Shown here: positions 6,984 to 8,555 of the stretch, in pieces | Position numbering within the stretch: the stretch's first letter is position 1 | How the letters are laid out: each line of letters begins with the position of its first letter | NCBI GenBank assembly: GCA_012961845.1 | Contig: DTYO01000116.1 | Coordinates: 1-8,555 of the forward strand | DNA from: Thermodesulfobacteriaceae bacterium | Lineage (GTDB): Bacteria; Desulfobacterota; Dissulfuribacteria; Dissulfuribacterales; UBA3076 | DNA length: 8,555 bases | Direction: 5' to 3' | Notes under the pieces: model-generated | What the model saw: only the letters and a program-made list of their open reading frames with translations | What the model was told of the DNA's origin: nothing | Database searches by the model: none | Made by a program: the position numbers and the translations under genes

Positions 6984-7667
6984 TCAGTCTGCAGTCCGGT
7001 CACTTCTGTAAATTTCTATACCTTTCGGTATGACAAAATCGAACAGCTTGTCCGAAAGACCTGTATTCACCTTTATGTCGTTGAATATTATGTGTGTCCT
7101 GCCTCCCAGCTGGTCCTCAAGCCACATCTCCTGGACAAGATGTGTCCTGGTACTGACTGTCAAGCGTATCGTCCTGACCTGCGGTACAGGCTCCCTGGGC
7201 CTCATGTTGACAACCACTTTCCCCCGGCCTTTCTTCTCAGCCTTTTCCACAATGAAAAAACCTTTCAGGTTCCCCTGTCCAAAGAAAAAGGCCCGGCTGA
7301 TTTCCGTGGTCAGAAACTGCTGTCTGGGCAGAATCATGACCTGTTCAGCATCCTTTTCATATACATATACATCTTCACCACTGGTGACAATGAGCTGCTG
7401 CTCGGGATGATTGTATTCCCATCGCATCAGATGCGGCCGTTTGAAATAGACCATGCCCTCGGCCCTGAAGGGCTCTGAGGCCCCTGCCGTAAAGGTATCC
7501 TGAAAAAAATGGGCTGTGATGTCAGACGTGGTTTCATATTTCTTCTGAAGGTCATCTACTATCTCCCTTACACTGTCAGGAGCAGCCCGGGCAGACGGCG
7601 ATATCGGAAGGAACATGAAGAATATAACCTGAATCAAAACCATATGCCGCAATATTCTGTTGTACAT
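6984..7667 (-). CDS. lolA: outer-membrane lipoprotein carrier LolA
   Basis: LolA is the periplasmic chaperone that takes lipoproteins from the LolCDE complex and delivers them to the outer membrane. The product is 227 residues. It has a signal peptide at about 1-28 (basic start, hydrophobic core VLIQVIFFMFL, cleavage after ARA). Family features follow: FFQDTF (54-59), the block GMVYFKRPHLMRWEYNHPEQ (71-90) with SGEDVYVYE (96-104), and the terminal LFDFVIPKGIE (208-218). The ATG at 7667 is chosen over an in-frame TTG at 7697 because GGAGAAAGG lies 6 nt before it. A sigma70-type promoter is found at 7708-7736. Overall divergence is normal for LolA, which is poorly conserved in sequence. Confidence 0.92.
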   Translation of the reverse strand: MYNRILRHMVLIQVIFFMFLPISPSARAAPDSVREIVDDLQKKYETTSDITAHFFQDTFTAGASEPFRAEGMVYFKRPHLMRWEYNHPEQQLIVTSGEDVYVYEKDAEQVMILPRQQFLTTEISRAFFFGQGNLKGFFIVEKAEKKGRGKVVVNMRPREPVPQVRTIRLTVSTRTHLVQEMWLEDQLGGRTHIIFNDIKVNTGLSDKLFDFVIPKGIEIYRSDRTAD

Positions 7668-7673
7668 GACCAG

Positions 7674-7682
7674 CCTTTCTCC
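7674..7682 (-). promoter_or_regulatory. ribosome binding site of lolA
   Basis: On the minus strand GGAGAAAGG lies 6 nt before the ATG at 7667. It settles the start of lolA against the upstream in-frame TTG. Confidence 0.8.
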
Positions 7683-7707
7683 ACAATTATCTGACAAGCT
7701 TTGCCGG

Positions 7708-7736
7708 ATTCTATTAACAGATTTGGGTTATATCAA
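7708..7736 (-). promoter_or_regulatory. sigma70-type promoter of lolA-nadA
   Basis: Read on the minus strand, TTGATA (7731-7736) matches the -35 consensus at five of six positions. After exactly 17 nt, TAGAAT (7708-7713) matches the -10 consensus at five of six. Transcription would begin near 7701 and leave a leader of about 33 nt to the lolA ATG. Confidence 0.65.
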
Positions 7737-7825
7737 TTCCCGGTCGATAAAAAAAATGTGGGACACCTATAAAACCTGTTCTTTTGTCCCATAACTGCAT
7801 AGCACTCAAAAAAACAATTATCGAA

Positions 7826-7840
7826 ATATCACTATGATAT
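7826..7840. promoter_or_regulatory. 15-bp dyad, operator candidate
   Basis: ATATCA and TGATAT are perfect inverted arms around CTA. The dyad lies just upstream of a possible -10 (TATACT, 7859-7864) of the rightward gene, a position where a repressor could act. No known regulator motif is recognised. Confidence 0.35.
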
Positions 7841-7999
7841 CAGCGGTTATTTTCCTCGTATACTTTATTCCGGGACAAAATCCATTATTTTCAGAGACGC
7901 CCGACATGTAATTCACATATTTGACAGCAAAAGCCCGGCCACAAAAAGATTTCATCCGGTTTGCGCCTGGACCGTCAAGATGTTATCTATAAATATACT

Positions 8000-8425
8000 A
8001 TGATTGCATTCGACCTTTGTTGCGAAAACGACCATACTTTCGAGGTTTGGTTCAAGGACAGGAAGGCCTTTGACGAACAGAATGAACAAGATCTAGTGTT
8101 GTGCCCTGTCTGCGAAAGCACCAATGTAAGAAAAATACTTTCCGCTGTGTCGGTACGCACGAAATCCCCTGCAGGAGACCACGGCAACTGTACTGAGGTC
8201 GCTCTACGTCAAATGTGGAAAAAAATTTACGCCGCAGTGGAGAAGAACACTGAAGATGTAGGCACCGCTTTCGCCGAAGAGGCCCTGAAAATGCATTACG
8301 GGGCTACTGAACCACGTAATATCAGAGGAGTCGCCACTGCGGAAGAAGAGAAAACCCTCAGAAAAGAAAATGTCTCGTTCATGAAGATCCCGGTATCCGC
8401 CAAGACTGGTCCCGAAGGGCACTGA
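8000..8425 (+). CDS. DUF1178 family protein, likely zinc-binding
   Basis: This 141-residue soluble protein matches the DUF1178 family, whose function is unknown. Its N-terminus MIAFDLCCENDHTFEVWF has the family layout, with a CxxxxH element (C8, H13 region), followed by FDEQ (24-27) and a CPVC knuckle (C35, C38); together these probably bind one zinc ion. The middle (about 55-75) is hydrophilic. The C-terminal block VGTAFAEEALKMHYG (82-96) and IRGVATAEE (103-111) is also characteristic. The ATG at 8000 is chosen because the family begins at this methionine; an in-frame TTG at 7961 would add 13 unrelated residues. No clear Shine-Dalgarno is present, so translation may be weak or the leader short. 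It is divergent from lolA and convergent with the partial gene 15 nt downstream. Confidence 0.88.
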   Translation: MIAFDLCCENDHTFEVWFKDRKAFDEQNEQDLVLCPVCESTNVRKILSAVSVRTKSPAGDHGNCTEVALRQMWKKIYAAVEKNTEDVGTAFAEEALKMHYGATEPRNIRGVATAEEEKTLRKENVSFMKIPVSAKTGPEGH

Positions 8426-8440
8426 TCGCATATCTGCGCA

Positions 8441-8555
8441 TTACCGCTTTTTTTCTATGGTTACCATCAGCCTCTTTCTTCCCCATTCAAGGGCCTTTCT
8501 GTGAGAACTGAAGAACAGATCTATCCGCCCGGGTCCCTTGATGGCTGAGCCCCTG
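8441..8555 (-). CDS. C-terminal end of an unidentified protein (partial)
   Basis: On the minus strand a frame enters from the right edge and gives 37 codons ending in TAA at 8441-8443. The visible residues begin RGSAIKGPGRIDLFFSS and end in a basic tail, MVTIEKKR. The frame is coding-like: it stays open to the window edge, and its stop lies 15 nt from the DUF1178 stop, a usual convergent spacing. I do not recognise the family from this fragment. The basic, positively charged end and the GPGRIDLFF segment are the only handles. Confidence 0.6.
   Translation of the reverse strand, partial: RGSAIKGPGRIDLFFSSHRKALEWGRKRLMVTIEKKR

Larger units (their letters stand above)
7668..7999. other. divergent intergenic region between lolA and the DUF1178 gene
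   Basis: This is about 330 nt without a gene. It holds the lolA ribosome binding site and promoter at the left end. Further right it contains nested inverted repeats TCGATAA/TTATCGA (7744-7750, 7818-7824) and TGGGACA/TGTCCCA (7759-7765, 7785-7791), the perfect dyad ATATCA-CTA-TGATAT (7826-7840) and another GGGACAAAA (7872-7880). For the rightward gene, TATACT at 7859-7864 is a plausible -10 without a strong -35. TTGACA at 7921-7926 is a perfect -35, but only a poor -10 (AAAGAT, 7945-7950) follows. No RNA gene or terminator is recognised. Confidence 0.6.

Noticed and set aside
6867..7478. Plus-strand open frame opposite nadA and lolA
   Set aside because: It covers the lolA coding region in antisense and shows no domain pattern.
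8427..8454. Possible terminator (CGCA/TGCG stem and T-run) after the DUF1178 gene
   Set aside because: The stem has only 4 bp and the T-run at 8448-8454 begins 9 nt beyond it, so it does not look like a working intrinsic terminator.

Overview
The window looks like chromosomal DNA of a Gram-negative bacterium, most likely an anaerobe of the Desulfobacterota (former Deltaproteobacteria, Desulfovibrionales-like). This is an inference from gene content: a livKHMGF transporter set followed by a PaaK-family gene, a LolA carrier (which implies an outer membrane), quinolinate synthase and a DUF1178 protein. No RNA gene, CRISPR array or complete mobile element is visible.

Positions 1-~155 are extremely AT-rich (about one base in five is G or C in 1-160), unlike the balanced DNA that follows. 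This stretch carries no convincing gene, only a perfect 8-bp hairpin at 114-134. It runs directly into a 5'-truncated livK (138-920) that has lost its signal peptide and most of its first lobe. The junction is either the edge of an inserted or deleted segment or an assembly join.

Positions 920-5992 are one plus-strand transcription unit. Two strong hairpins (956-1024) follow livK. Then come livH and livM (membrane permeases), livG and livF (ATPases), and a PaaK-like adenylate-forming protein, with overlaps or short gaps. The four transporter subunits look intact. The PaaK-like protein keeps its overall fold motifs but has lost the nucleotide P-loop, the Arg of the A8 hinge motif and the usual C-terminal lysine. 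It is therefore probably a pseudo-enzyme or has a changed activity. With its own receptor broken, the transporter would need a substrate-binding protein encoded elsewhere.

Positions 6011-7667 hold two minus-strand genes, lolA then nadA, read from a good sigma70-type promoter at 7708-7736. nadA ends 18 nt from the PaaK-like gene in convergent orientation.

Positions 7668-7999 are a divergent, AT-rich intergenic region with several dyads. A plus-strand DUF1178 gene (8000-8425) follows. The window ends with the last 37 codons of an unidentified minus-strand gene (8441-8555).

The main points of interest are the livK junction and the degenerate PaaK-like protein in the liv operon. The rest is ordinary core-genome content.
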